This document shows positions 9,202 through 16,312 of a stretch of DNA of 33,882 nt, one piece after another. The stretch's first letter is position 1, and each line of letters starts with the position of its first letter. Location of the stretch: NCBI GenBank assembly GCA_036642795.1, contig JAVXTH010000017.1, positions 1 to 33,882 on the forward strand, in the 5' to 3' direction. Source of the DNA: JAVXTH01 sp036642795 (lineage in GTDB: Bacteria > Bacillota_I > Bacilli_A > Erysipelotrichales > Erysipelotrichaceae). Below the pieces are notes generated by a model. That model saw nothing but the letters and a program-made list of their open reading frames with translations. It ran no database searches and was not told where the DNA came from. A program made the position numbers and the translations under genes.

Positions 9202-9768
9202 TTACTCACTTTGTTGACGTTTTATAATTAAGGATATCATATCGGCTGCAAGTTTTGGATCATCGTTACAGACAACATATTTATAATCTTTTACCATTGT
9301 CATTTCACGAACTGCTTTCGCAAGTCGTTGTTGGACAATTTCTTCTGGTTCCGATCGTCTTCCACGAATTCGATTCTCTAACTCTTCCATACTTGGTGGA
9401 ATAATAAAGATGGATAAAGCATCTGGACATTTTTCTCGAACTTGGGTAGCCCCTTGAACTTCAATTTCAAGTAATACATTTTTACCTTCGTTTCGTAATC
9501 GTTCCACTTCACTGATTGGTGTTCCATAATAATTGCCTACAAATTCTGCCCATTCTAATAATTCACCCTTTGCGATTGCTTCTTCAAATTTCGTTTTTGT
9601 CGTAAAAAAGTAATCAATACCATCCACTTCCCCATTGCGTGGTTGCCTAGTTGTCATCGAGGTAGAATATACTAAATTCAACTGTGGATCTTGCATAAAA
9701 TAAGAACGAATCGTCCCTTTTCCAACTCCACTTGGTCCACTGATAATAATCAATAAGCCTTTTTTCAT
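9202..9768 (-). CDS. gmk: Guanylate kinase
   Basis: Phosphorylates GMP or dGMP to the diphosphate with ATP. The 188 residues open with the P-loop GPSGVGKG at 10-17. The GMP-binding region TTRQPRNGEVDGIDYFF follows, then the EWAEFVGNYYGTP segment and the lid region RGRRSEPEEIVQQRL. The enzyme is a little shorter than usual (about 205) because the C-terminal tail is trimmed. It is the first gene of the leftward housekeeping run and has a good sigma-A promoter at 9798-9826. rqcH diverges from it, matching the yloA-gmk neighbourhood of Bacillus subtilis with the intervening genes removed. Confidence 0.96.
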   Translation of the reverse strand: MKKGLLIIISGPSGVGKGTIRSYFMQDPQLNLVYSTSMTTRQPRNGEVDGIDYFFTTKTKFEEAIAKGELLEWAEFVGNYYGTPISEVERLRNEGKNVLLEIEVQGATQVREKCPDALSIFIIPPSMEELENRIRGRRSEPEEIVQQRLAKAVREMTMVKDYKYVVCNDDPKLAADMISLIIKRQQSE

Positions 9769-9797
9769 ATTCCTACACCTCTCAATCTATACATTTC

Positions 9798-9826
9798 ATT
9801 CTACTAGGGCTAGCTCTTGATGTCAA
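9798..9826 (-). promoter_or_regulatory. Sigma-A promoter of gmk
   Basis: On the minus strand a perfect -35 TTGACA (9821-9826) is followed after 17 bp by TAGAAT (9798-9803) as the -10 element. The gmk start codon is about 30 bases further downstream. No operator-like dyad is evident. Confidence 0.7.
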
Positions 9827-9865
9827 ACAAGTTTTTGCTTTTTTTTTCGTATAAGTAGGCTTGCG

Positions 9866-9874
9866 TGTTATAAT
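9866..9874 (+). promoter_or_regulatory. Extended -10 promoter of rqcH
   Basis: TGTTATAAT is a perfect extended -10 element (TG, one base, TATAAT). Seventeen bases upstream only a weak -35 (TTCGTA) is seen, as is common for extended -10 promoters. An AAAGGAGGG ribosome-binding site and the rqcH ATG follow. Confidence 0.6.
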
Positions 9875-9906
9875 AAATTGGCAATGCAATTAAAGGAGGG
9901 ATTTTC

Positions 9907-11568
9907 ATGGCACTCGATGGTTTAATGTTACGAGCAATCAATTCAAATATCAAGAATATATTACCAGCAAAGATTAATAAAATTCAGCCATTATCTGATA
10001 CCGAATTACTTTTTACCCTTCGTGCACATAATCAAAATTACTATTTATTAATATCGACTCATAGTGTTTATAATCGCATCAATCTTACTCAACCAATTTA
10101 TACTTCCCTAGAAACACCAACTAATTTTTCAATGGTTCTAAGAAAACATATTGATACTGGAATTATCTTAAACTGTGAACAGATTGGATTGGATCGTATA
10201 TTAAAAATGGAAATACAAGTTCGCAATGAAATAGGTGATATGCATATTCTTACTCTCTATATTGAATTAATGGGTAAATATGCAAATCTAATTCTTGTGA
10301 ATGAAGAAAATAAAATTATAGATGCGATGAAACGCATTCCCCCTTATGAAAATAGTCGTCGTTTAATTTTACCTCAAGCAACCTTTGTATTACCAGCCCC
10401 TCACCTTGGGAAAAAAGATCCTTTTATCGATCAAGTCATCGATGAAGTGCTTCCCCTTGGAAAACAGTTTCATGGTTTTTCACCTTTATTTGCGATTGAA
10501 ATGGAATATCGGATGTTACATGGTGAAAGCTTTAAAGAGGTAATGAAACAAGTCGAAGAATCCCAAACTCTTTATATCTGTGAAAAGAATCAAATAACCT
10601 ATGCCCATGTCATTGAATTAACTCATTTGGAAAGTAAGAGTCGTGCTTATGAGTTAATGAAAGGGATTGATTATTTATATGTTGAACAAGAAGAAAAAGT
10701 TAGAATCAAACAACAAAGTGGTGACTTATTTCGTTTGGTGCATCATCATATTCATAAAAACAAAAGTAAATTACCAAAATTAGAAGAAACCTTAGCACAA
10801 GCTTATGATTGTGATAAATACCGAGAATATGGGGATTTATTATTTGCTTATATGCATCAAATCAATCGTCAAATGACCTCAATTGATTTGCCTTCGTTTG
10901 AAAATGATGAAACCATTTCAATTATCTTAAATCCTAAACTCGATGGTAAAGGCAATGCCAATAAATATTATCAAAAATATCATAAAGCTAAAAGAGCACA
11001 GAGTATTGTATTAGATCAAATTGATCAAACAAAAAAAGAATTAGAATATTTTGAATTATTATCAATGCAACTAGAACAGGCAACCATTAAAGATGCCAAT
11101 GAAATACGTTTAGAACTATCTAAAAATGGTTATATGAAAGCCGTCCAAAGTAAAATTAGGAAAAAGAAAAAAACTGAATTACCTAATTTTGATACGTATC
11201 AAATCGATGAAGCAATGATTTTTGTAGGTAAGAATAACTTACAAAATGAATATTTAACCTTCCATTTTGCTCATAAAGAAGATATGTGGTTCCATACTCA
11301 AGATTATCATGGCTCGCATGTTATTTTGCGCAGCGAGCAATTAAATGAAAAACTAATCCGTGCCAGTAGTATGCTTGCCGCTTGGTATTCACAGGGACGT
11401 GATTCTAGTAGCATTCCAGTTGATTATTGTGAAGTGAAAGGTTTAAAGAAAATTCCTGGATCAAAAAGTGGTTTAGTCCAAATGGGACAACACAAAACAA
11501 TTTATATTGATCCCGATAAAATAACGATCGAACAATTACGTGAAGATTATCTAAGCAACAAAAAATAA
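9907..11568 (+). CDS. rqcH: Rqc2 homolog RqcH (NFACT family)
   Basis: Ribosome quality-control factor that binds 50S-peptidyl-tRNA complexes from stalled ribosomes and drives C-terminal alanine tailing of the nascent chain. Older annotations call it a fibronectin-binding protein. The 553 residues comprise the NFACT-N domain (MALDGLMLRAI onward), central helix-hairpin and coiled-coil regions (about 180-420), and the C-terminal NFACT-R domain with DMWFHTQDYHGSHVIL. The Asp-Arg pair needed for Ala-tailing in the Bacillus enzyme is present as D96-R97. Its start has an AAAGGAGGG site 8 bases upstream. It is divergent from gmk, as expected for yloA-type genes. Confidence 0.94.
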   Translation: MALDGLMLRAINSNIKNILPAKINKIQPLSDTELLFTLRAHNQNYYLLISTHSVYNRINLTQPIYTSLETPTNFSMVLRKHIDTGIILNCEQIGLDRILKMEIQVRNEIGDMHILTLYIELMGKYANLILVNEENKIIDAMKRIPPYENSRRLILPQATFVLPAPHLGKKDPFIDQVIDEVLPLGKQFHGFSPLFAIEMEYRMLHGESFKEVMKQVEESQTLYICEKNQITYAHVIELTHLESKSRAYELMKGIDYLYVEQEEKVRIKQQSGDLFRLVHHHIHKNKSKLPKLEETLAQAYDCDKYREYGDLLFAYMHQINRQMTSIDLPSFENDETISIILNPKLDGKGNANKYYQKYHKAKRAQSIVLDQIDQTKKELEYFELLSMQLEQATIKDANEIRLELSKNGYMKAVQSKIRKKKKTELPNFDTYQIDEAMIFVGKNNLQNEYLTFHFAHKEDMWFHTQDYHGSHVILRSEQLNEKLIRASSMLAAWYSQGRDSSSIPVDYCEVKGLKKIPGSKSGLVQMGQHKTIYIDPDKITIEQLREDYLSNKK

Positions 11569-11600
11569 GTGACAACCGCTTAGTGGTTATCACTTTTTTT
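11567..11600. terminator. Shared terminator between convergent rqcH and arsC
   Basis: A 13-bp arm hairpin (AAGTGACAACCGC pairing with GTGGTTATCACTT, one mismatch and one G-U) is followed by seven T on the plus strand. It begins in the rqcH stop codon. The right arm overlaps the last codons of arsC (Ser-Asp-Asn-His-stop), so the same bases encode the protein end and the terminator for the opposite gene. Termination is strong rightward. Leftward it lacks a comparable T tract. Confidence 0.75.
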
Positions 11601-11984
11601 AATCGTTTCAATTAGTTCTTTGATATTCTGTTCAATTTGATAAATCGTCTTTCGAAAGATTTCCTCACTTTGTCCCGTAGGATCTTCAATATTCCAATCG
11701 ATCCGTTTTGTACATGGTAAAGTAGGACAGACGACATTACAACCCATTGAAATCACGATATCACAATCTGGAAGTTCACTGAATAATTTTGAATGTTGCT
11801 TTTCCATATCAATATCATACATTTGTTTCATTAAAAAAACGGCATCTTCATTGATATGTTCTTGAACTTGTGAACCCGCTGAATAAGCTTCAAAATAATC
11901 ATGTCCCAACATGTTTCCTAATGCTTCCGCTATTTGCGAACGACATGCATTATGAACACAGACAAAGGCTACTTTTAAAGGCAT
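11580..11984 (-). CDS. arsC: Arsenate reductase, thioredoxin-coupled type
   Basis: Low-molecular-weight phosphatase-fold enzyme reducing As(V) to As(III). The 134 residues start MPLKVAFVCVHNACRS: the P-loop CX5R is C9 to R15. The redox-shuttle cysteines expected of the Staphylococcus/Bacillus type are visible (C82, with C86 and C91 near the second position, ISMGCNVVCPTLPC), as is the DP motif at D101-P102. It is the last gene of the arsR operon, 1 base after the upstream thioredoxin-fold gene. A plain protein tyrosine phosphatase is less likely given the extra cysteines and operon. The reduced partner could be the small CXXC protein next door. Confidence 0.9.
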   Translation of the reverse strand: MPLKVAFVCVHNACRSQIAEALGNMLGHDYFEAYSAGSQVQEHINEDAVFLMKQMYDIDMEKQHSKLFSELPDCDIVISMGCNVVCPTLPCTKRIDWNIEDPTGQSEEIFRKTIYQIEQNIKELIETIKKSDNH

Positions 11985-11985
11985 C

Positions 11986-12276
11986 TTAGCCTAACACCTT
12001 TTTTAAAATGGTAACGACTTCATTGGTACTCAAGGTTTTACCACAAGATACAACTTTCCCATCAATCACCAAGGCTGGCGTAGCAATAACTCCATAAGCT
12101 GCAATCTGCGCATAACTAGTTACATGTTCAATTTCATCTTCTAAGCCAAACATATTCATTGCTTCACGCGTTACCCTCTCTAATTCTTCACACTTTGCAC
12201 AGCCAGATCCTAACACTTTAAATCTAGATGCTTTTGATTGAACTTTTGTTTCTTTTTGCTTTCCGAATAATTTCAT
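11986..12276 (-). CDS. Small thioredoxin-fold redox-active disulfide protein
   Basis: A 96-residue protein of the Thioredoxin_3 / redox-active disulfide protein 2 family. After a basic N-terminal extension (residues 1-17) comes a beta strand leading to the active-site CAKC (C26, C29), then the cis-proline segment ATPALVIDG near residue 67 and a further cysteine, C78, in VVSCGK. Members are habitually encoded beside DUF318 permeases, as here: it lies 15 bases after the permease and 1 base before arsC. Likely role, by inference: supply electrons to ArsC or hand metal(loid) thiols to the permease. No signal peptide is seen. Confidence 0.85.
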   Translation of the reverse strand: MKLFGKQKETKVQSKASRFKVLGSGCAKCEELERVTREAMNMFGLEDEIEHVTSYAQIAAYGVIATPALVIDGKVVSCGKTLSTNEVVTILKKVLG

Positions 12277-12291
12277 TTTATTTTCTCTCCT

Positions 12292-13296
12292 CTATATAAG
12301 TAAAAATGCAAATGCATTAAAGAAATAACCGACTAATATAATCCCAACACTGACAATTCCCACAAATAAAAATAATAATTTAGGTTTAATCGCTTGACGC
12401 AACATGATAATGGAAGGTAGGGATAATGCCGTAACTGCCATCATAAAGGATAAAACCGTACCAAGTCCTGCTCCCTTCACAAATAAACTCTGCGCAACTG
12501 GAATCGTTCCGAAAATATCCGCATACATGGGAATGCCAACGATGGTTGCTAGTATCACTGAAAAAGGATTACTACTTCCTAGGATGGATTCAATCCATGC
12601 TTGTGGAATTAGATTATGAATCATCGCTCCAATCGCTACCCCGATTAAAATATAAGGTCCAACTTTCTTCACGGTTGCGAAAACTTGATTCATCGCATAA
12701 TGAAGGCGATCTTGAATCGTTAAACTAGGACTCTCTAAATCAATTGCATTCGCCGACTTCACAAAATCTTCAACTTGATTTTCCATTCCTAATTTATCTA
12801 TTATTGTACCACCAATCACTGCAATTAATAAACCTAAAATCACATAAGTAAAGGCAATTTTACTTCCAAAGATACTCATTAATAACACCAAAGAGGCTAA
12901 ATCTACCATTGGTGAAGAAATTAAGAATGAGAAAGTTACACCCAATGGTAAGCCTGCACTACTAAAACCAATAAATAAAGGAATCGATGAACAGGAACAA
13001 AATGGGGTAACTGTTCCTAGTAATGCACCTAAAAGATTTGCACCAAAACCATGAAAATGAGTTAGAATTTTCTTTGATCGTTCCGGTGAAAAATAACTTT
13101 GAAGATAAGAAACAAAGAAGATTAAAATGGATAATAAAATAAATATTTTAATTGTATCAAATAAAAAGAATTGTAAACTATTTACGAAAATAGAAGATGG
13201 ATCCATTCCAATCAAGATGAATAATGAATGAATGATATCATTCAACCATTTCATTCCTAAGATTTGATTCATGATCAAATAACTAATTTCTTCCAT
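12292..13296 (-). CDS. DUF318/ArsP-type permease
   Basis: Polytopic membrane protein (334 residues, about eight to ten hydrophobic segments) of the family that includes the organoarsenical efflux permease ArsP. The hallmark TPFCSCSSIPLFIGF contains paired cysteines C100 and C102, and a second conserved loop VGIPMYADIFGTIPVAQ lies in the C-terminal half. The operon contains no ArsB or Acr3, so this is the only exporter candidate for the product of ArsC. The substrate (arsenite, methylarsenite or another thiophilic species) cannot be decided by eye. The ATG at 13296 is preceded in frame by a GTG at 13299. The ribosome-binding site is weak, and the gene overlaps arsR by 14 bases, suggesting translational coupling. 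Confidence 0.85.
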   Translation of the reverse strand: MEEISYLIMNQILGMKWLNDIIHSLFILIGMDPSSIFVNSLQFFLFDTIKIFILLSILIFFVSYLQSYFSPERSKKILTHFHGFGANLLGALLGTVTPFCSCSSIPLFIGFSSAGLPLGVTFSFLISSPMVDLASLVLLMSIFGSKIAFTYVILGLLIAVIGGTIIDKLGMENQVEDFVKSANAIDLESPSLTIQDRLHYAMNQVFATVKKVGPYILIGVAIGAMIHNLIPQAWIESILGSSNPFSVILATIVGIPMYADIFGTIPVAQSLFVKGAGLGTVLSFMMAVTALSLPSIIMLRQAIKPKLLFLFVGIVSVGIILVGYFFNAFAFLLI

Positions 13297-13591
13297 CACA
13301 ACAAACTCTTTCTTCTTCCACTTTTGTTAAGTTAAAAAGCAACGTTTGCGCATAGTTGCTACCTTCAACACTGATGGAATAATGACTCCATTTCCCTTGT
13401 TTTCGCATCTTCACAATTCCAGAATCACAAAGAATCTGCATATGATGCGATAAAGTCGATTGACTAATCTTTAAATTTTCTAATAAAACACAAGCACATT
13501 TTTCTCCGCTTTGAAGCAAGCTTAATATTTGTAAACGATTTTCATCACAGAATGCTTTAAATACGATTGCATTTTCTTGATCAGCCTTCAT
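13283..13591 (-). CDS. arsR: ArsR/SmtB-family metalloregulatory repressor
   Basis: Winged-helix repressor that releases DNA when it binds As(III) or a related metal(loid). The 102-residue form starts MKADQENAIV; AGGAG lies 8 bases upstream, so I reject a longer start at 13657. The inducer-binding CXC pair is C32 and C34 (EKCACVLLENL). The recognition helix is SQSTLSHHMQIL. A vicinal cysteine pair, C97-C98, sits five residues from the C-terminus and may be an additional ligand site. It is the first gene of the operon and almost certainly autoregulated through the perfect inverted repeat at 13603-13626. Confidence 0.92.
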   Translation of the reverse strand: MKADQENAIVFKAFCDENRLQILSLLQSGEKCACVLLENLKISQSTLSHHMQILCDSGIVKMRKQGKWSHYSISVEGSNYAQTLLFNLTKVEEERVCCDGRN

Positions 13592-13602
13592 CTTATATCT
13601 CC

Positions 13603-13626
13603 TCATATCGATATTTATCGATATGA
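13603..13626. promoter_or_regulatory. ArsR operator (perfect inverted repeat)
   Basis: Perfect dyad with 11-bp arms, TCATATCGATA and TATCGATATGA, separated by TT. It lies between the arsR -10 element and its ribosome-binding site, so it covers the transcription start. Its position and symmetry fit a binding site for the dimeric repressor encoded immediately downstream. Confidence 0.8.
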
Positions 13627-13628
13627 CT

Positions 13629-13657
13629 ATTATAGTATCAGCCAATAAAAAAAGCAA
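13629..13657 (-). promoter_or_regulatory. Sigma-A promoter of the arsR operon
   Basis: Minus-strand -35 TTGCTT (13652-13657), 17-bp spacer, perfect -10 TATAAT (13629-13634). The -35 hexamer is inside the descending arm and T tract of the asnA terminator. Confidence 0.7.
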
Positions 13658-13670
13658 CGAAAATCGTTGC
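13647..13670 (-). terminator. Terminator of asnA
   Basis: GCAACGA and TCGTTGC form a 7-bp stem with a 3-base loop on the minus strand, followed by seven T. It begins one base after the asnA stop codon and overlaps the -35 element of the arsR promoter. Confidence 0.8.
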
Positions 13671-14684
13671 TTATAATAAATTTATATTATGACGTTTACA
13701 TGTATCATTCATTTCTTCACTCCATGACGATACTTGTACTTCTCCAATATGTGCTTTATTTAAAAGTAATAAACAAATTCTTGATTGACCAATCCCACCA
13801 CCCATCGTAAGTGGTAGTTCATTGTTTAATAATTGGCGATGATAAGGAAGCTTCATCCGATCTAAGCAATTTGTCTTTTGTAGCTGTTCCATTAAGGTTT
13901 GTGCATCTACCCTAATTCCCATTGAAGATATTTCAACGGCACAATCAAGGATTGGATAATAAATTAAAATATCACCATTTAATTTCCAATCATCGTAATC
14001 GGGAGCACGACCATCATGTTTTTCCCCATTACTTAATAAATCACCAATCTGCATAATAAAAACCGTTTTCTTTTCTTTTGTTATTTCATATTCTCTTTCT
14101 TTAGGCGTTAAATTAGGATAACGATCTAATAATTCTTGAGACGTAATAAAGAATACTTCCTCATGAATAAAAGGTTCAAGATTTTCAAATACAATCGTTA
14201 ATTCTTTTTCTGTCTCTTTTAATGCTTTCATTATTAATTCAACACAAATCTTTAAAGAAGCAAGATTTCGTGATTCTTCACCAATAATCTTTTCCCAATC
14301 CCATTGATCGACATAAGTAGAATGAAGATTATCTAATTCTTCATCCCGACGGATTGCATTCATATCGGTATAGATACCTTTGTTTATATCAAAGTGATAC
14401 CGTTTTAATGCCATTCTTTTCCATTTCGCAAGTGAATGAACAATCTGTACATTCTTACCAATTTCTTTAATATCAAAGCTTACCGGACGCTCGGTCCCAT
14501 TTAAATTATCATTTAAACCACTATCTTCAAATACATAAAGAGGTGCTGAAACACGCATTAAATTCAAATGATGGGCTAATCTTTTTTCAAATAAGTCCTT
14601 TACATATTTAATGGCGATTTCGGTTGAAATAATATCTAATTTATTCTCATAACGATTTGGTAATATTAAATGTTCTACTCCCAT
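13671..14684 (-). CDS. asnA: Aspartate-ammonia ligase (asparagine synthetase A)
   Basis: Makes asparagine from aspartate, ammonia and ATP; related in fold to class II aminoacyl-tRNA synthetases. The 337 residues are standard length. Recognisable blocks are LILPNRYENKLDIISTEIAI near the N-terminus, RVSAPLYVFEDSGLNDNL, STYVDQWDWEKII in the centre, SSMGIRVDAQTL and the C-terminal motif-3-like GGGIGQSRICLLLL. The ATG has a GAGG site 8 bases upstream. A perfect -10 TATAAT on the minus strand at 14716-14721 suggests its own promoter, and the hairpin at 13647-13670 closes the unit, so it looks monocistronic. Confidence 0.96.
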   Translation of the reverse strand: MGVEHLILPNRYENKLDIISTEIAIKYVKDLFEKRLAHHLNLMRVSAPLYVFEDSGLNDNLNGTERPVSFDIKEIGKNVQIVHSLAKWKRMALKRYHFDINKGIYTDMNAIRRDEELDNLHSTYVDQWDWEKIIGEESRNLASLKICVELIMKALKETEKELTIVFENLEPFIHEEVFFITSQELLDRYPNLTPKEREYEITKEKKTVFIMQIGDLLSNGEKHDGRAPDYDDWKLNGDILIYYPILDCAVEISSMGIRVDAQTLMEQLQKTNCLDRMKLPYHRQLLNNELPLTMGGGIGQSRICLLLLNKAHIGEVQVSSWSEEMNDTCKRHNINLL

Positions 14685-14715
14685 AGCTAAAACCTCATTT
14701 CTTTACAATAGTCTT

Positions 14716-14721
14716 ATTATA
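14716..14721 (-). promoter_or_regulatory. Probable -10 element for asnA
   Basis: TATAAT on the minus strand, about 32 bases before the asnA ATG, in the 82-bp gap after cysE. No convincing -35 hexamer is visible at 16-18 bp, so the call is tentative. Confidence 0.4.
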
Positions 14722-14766
14722 CACAAAATCATGTGAAATTTATATCAGGAAAACAAAAAAATCGTT

Positions 14767-15291
14767 TTAATTGTTCTTTTCAATAATGCGAGCTGGTACC
14801 CCAACTGCCGTACAGCCATCGGGAACATCTTTCATTACGACTGCATTGGCGCCAATTTTCACATCATTTCCAAGGTTAATATTACCTAGTATCTTTGCAC
14901 CAGAGCCGATGATAACGCGATTTCCCAGGGTAGGATGACGTTTACAGTGTTGTTTGCCGGTTCCGCCAAGGGTAACTCCATGGTAAATTAAAACATCTTC
15001 ACCAACGATTGCGGTTTCACCAATTACAACCCCAATTCCATGGTCAATGATAAGCCCACGAGCAATTTGTGCTCCTGGATGGATTTCAATTCCAGTCCAA
15101 AAACGCGCAATATTAGAATTAAATCGAGCTAAGAAAAACAAGTGGTGGTTCCATAAAAAATGCGATGCGCGATGAAACAAAATCGCTTTAATATGGGGAT
15201 ACAGCAACAAAACTTCGATTCTTGAATGAGCTGCTGGATCGTATTCCATCGTTCTCGTTATATTATATGAAATATCTTTTATCAGCTTCAT
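14767..15291 (-). CDS. cysE: Serine O-acetyltransferase, short form
   Basis: Acetylates serine with acetyl-CoA to give O-acetylserine, the substrate of the cysK product. The 174 residues contain a brief helical N-terminus (1-60) and a left-handed beta-helix of hexapeptide repeats. The catalytic histidine segments are DHGIGVVIGETA and YHGVTLGGTGKQ, followed by KRHPTLGNRVIIG. It is shorter than Bacillus CysE (217), mainly in the N-terminal helical and C-terminal tail regions, so the cysteine feedback tail may be reduced. It overlaps cysK by 4 bases (ATGA) and is translated directly after it. Confidence 0.94.
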   Translation of the reverse strand: MKLIKDISYNITRTMEYDPAAHSRIEVLLLYPHIKAILFHRASHFLWNHHLFFLARFNSNIARFWTGIEIHPGAQIARGLIIDHGIGVVIGETAIVGEDVLIYHGVTLGGTGKQHCKRHPTLGNRVIIGSGAKILGNINLGNDVKIGANAVVMKDVPDGCTAVGVPARIIEKNN

Positions 15292-16178
15292 TGTGATTCA
15301 CCAAAAGGTAATACAGAAAGATATTTTTCGCCTCCATCGGGTGCAATTGTCACAATATTCTTATCTGGATAACGCTCACTTAAACGCTTTGCCAAAGCAA
15401 TATTAGCACCACTACTAATACCGACCAAAATACCGGTTTCTTTCACAAAACTAAGTGTTTCCTTGATTGCTTCTTCACTATCAATTAACATAATATCATC
15501 AATGAGATCTCGATCTAATACTTCTGGGATAAAGCCTGCCCCAATTCCTTGTATTTTATGAGGACCTTTTGCCATGCCGGATAAAACTGCACTTTCACTC
15601 GGTTCACCTACAATCGTTCGAATCTCTTTATTTGTTTCTTTTAATCGTTTCGCAATTCCACTAAAACTTCCACCAGTACCAACACAGGCAACAAACATAT
15701 CAATATTTGGTACTTGTTTTAATATTTCAACGCCCGTTGTCTCATAATGAATCTTCGCATTTGCTTGATTCTCAAATTGTTTTAAGGATACATAATGCTT
15801 ATTTTCATCTAATAATTGATTCATTATTTCAATTGCACCATTCATTCCTTTATCACCAGGTGATAAAATCAATTCTGCCCCATAAGCTTTTACTAATTGT
15901 CTTCTTTCCAAGCTCATCGTTTCCGGCATAATAATGATTACTTTCAAATGATAAACAGCCCCCATCATTGCCAAGGCAATGCCCGTATTACCGCTTGTAG
16001 CTTCAAGCAAAACGCTGTTTTCATTTAGCTTGTTTTCCTTCATTGCTTCTTGAATCATTCCTAAAACGGTACGGTCTTTAATGCTACCGCCTAAATTGAA
16101 TTTTTCTAACTTAACAAAAATATTTTTATGATCCAATTGGATCATTGGTGTATTCCCAATTAATTTTAATGCTTCCAT
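15288..16178 (-). CDS. cysK: Cysteine synthase (O-acetylserine sulfhydrylase)
   Basis: PLP enzyme that makes cysteine from O-acetylserine and sulfide. In 296 residues: the PLP lysine K34 in FNLGGSIKDR, the substrate loop TSGNTG at 61-66, the phosphate-binding GTGGSFSG near 170, and the C-terminal PDGGEKYLS. A cystathionine beta-synthase is ruled less likely by length and the cysE partner. It is the first gene of the cysK-cysE pair. The stop is TGA. Two inverted repeats in the 134-bp leader may regulate it. It begins GGAAGGAAG upstream of the ATG as a usable ribosome-binding site. Confidence 0.95.
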   Translation of the reverse strand: MEALKLIGNTPMIQLDHKNIFVKLEKFNLGGSIKDRTVLGMIQEAMKENKLNENSVLLEATSGNTGIALAMMGAVYHLKVIIIMPETMSLERRQLVKAYGAELILSPGDKGMNGAIEIMNQLLDENKHYVSLKQFENQANAKIHYETTGVEILKQVPNIDMFVACVGTGGSFSGIAKRLKETNKEIRTIVGEPSESAVLSGMAKGPHKIQGIGAGFIPEVLDRDLIDDIMLIDSEEAIKETLSFVKETGILVGISSGANIALAKRLSERYPDKNIVTIAPDGGEKYLSVLPFGESQ

Positions 16179-16197
16179 TGTTTATCTTCCTTCCATA

Positions 16198-16250
16198 TGC
16201 ATACTATATGCAGCTATTTATAAAATATCACATAGGTCTTACCTATGTGA
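16198..16250. promoter_or_regulatory. Two inverted repeats in the cysK leader (unassigned operator)
   Basis: A perfect dyad with 10-bp arms, TCACATAGGT and ACCTATGTGA, spaced by CTT, occupies 16228-16250. A second, TGCATA-CTA-TATGCA, occupies 16198-16212 nearer the gene. On the cysK strand TTCACA followed 18 bp later by TATTTT could be a promoter, putting the long dyad between -35 and -10. There is no T tract after the long dyad, so a terminator for the upstream LUD gene is less likely but not excluded. The position before cysteine synthesis genes suggests control by a CymR-like regulator; I do not recognise its consensus here. Confidence 0.5.
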
Positions 16251-16312
16251 ATGATTATCCCATAATTAAAGCTAAAGTTCCACTCTAACGATATGAAACC
16301 TGATATTTTCAA

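Noticed and set aside
16179..16312. T-box or S-box riboswitch in the cysK leader
   Set aside because: The 134-bp gap is too short, and no T-box sequence or antiterminator/terminator pair is visible.
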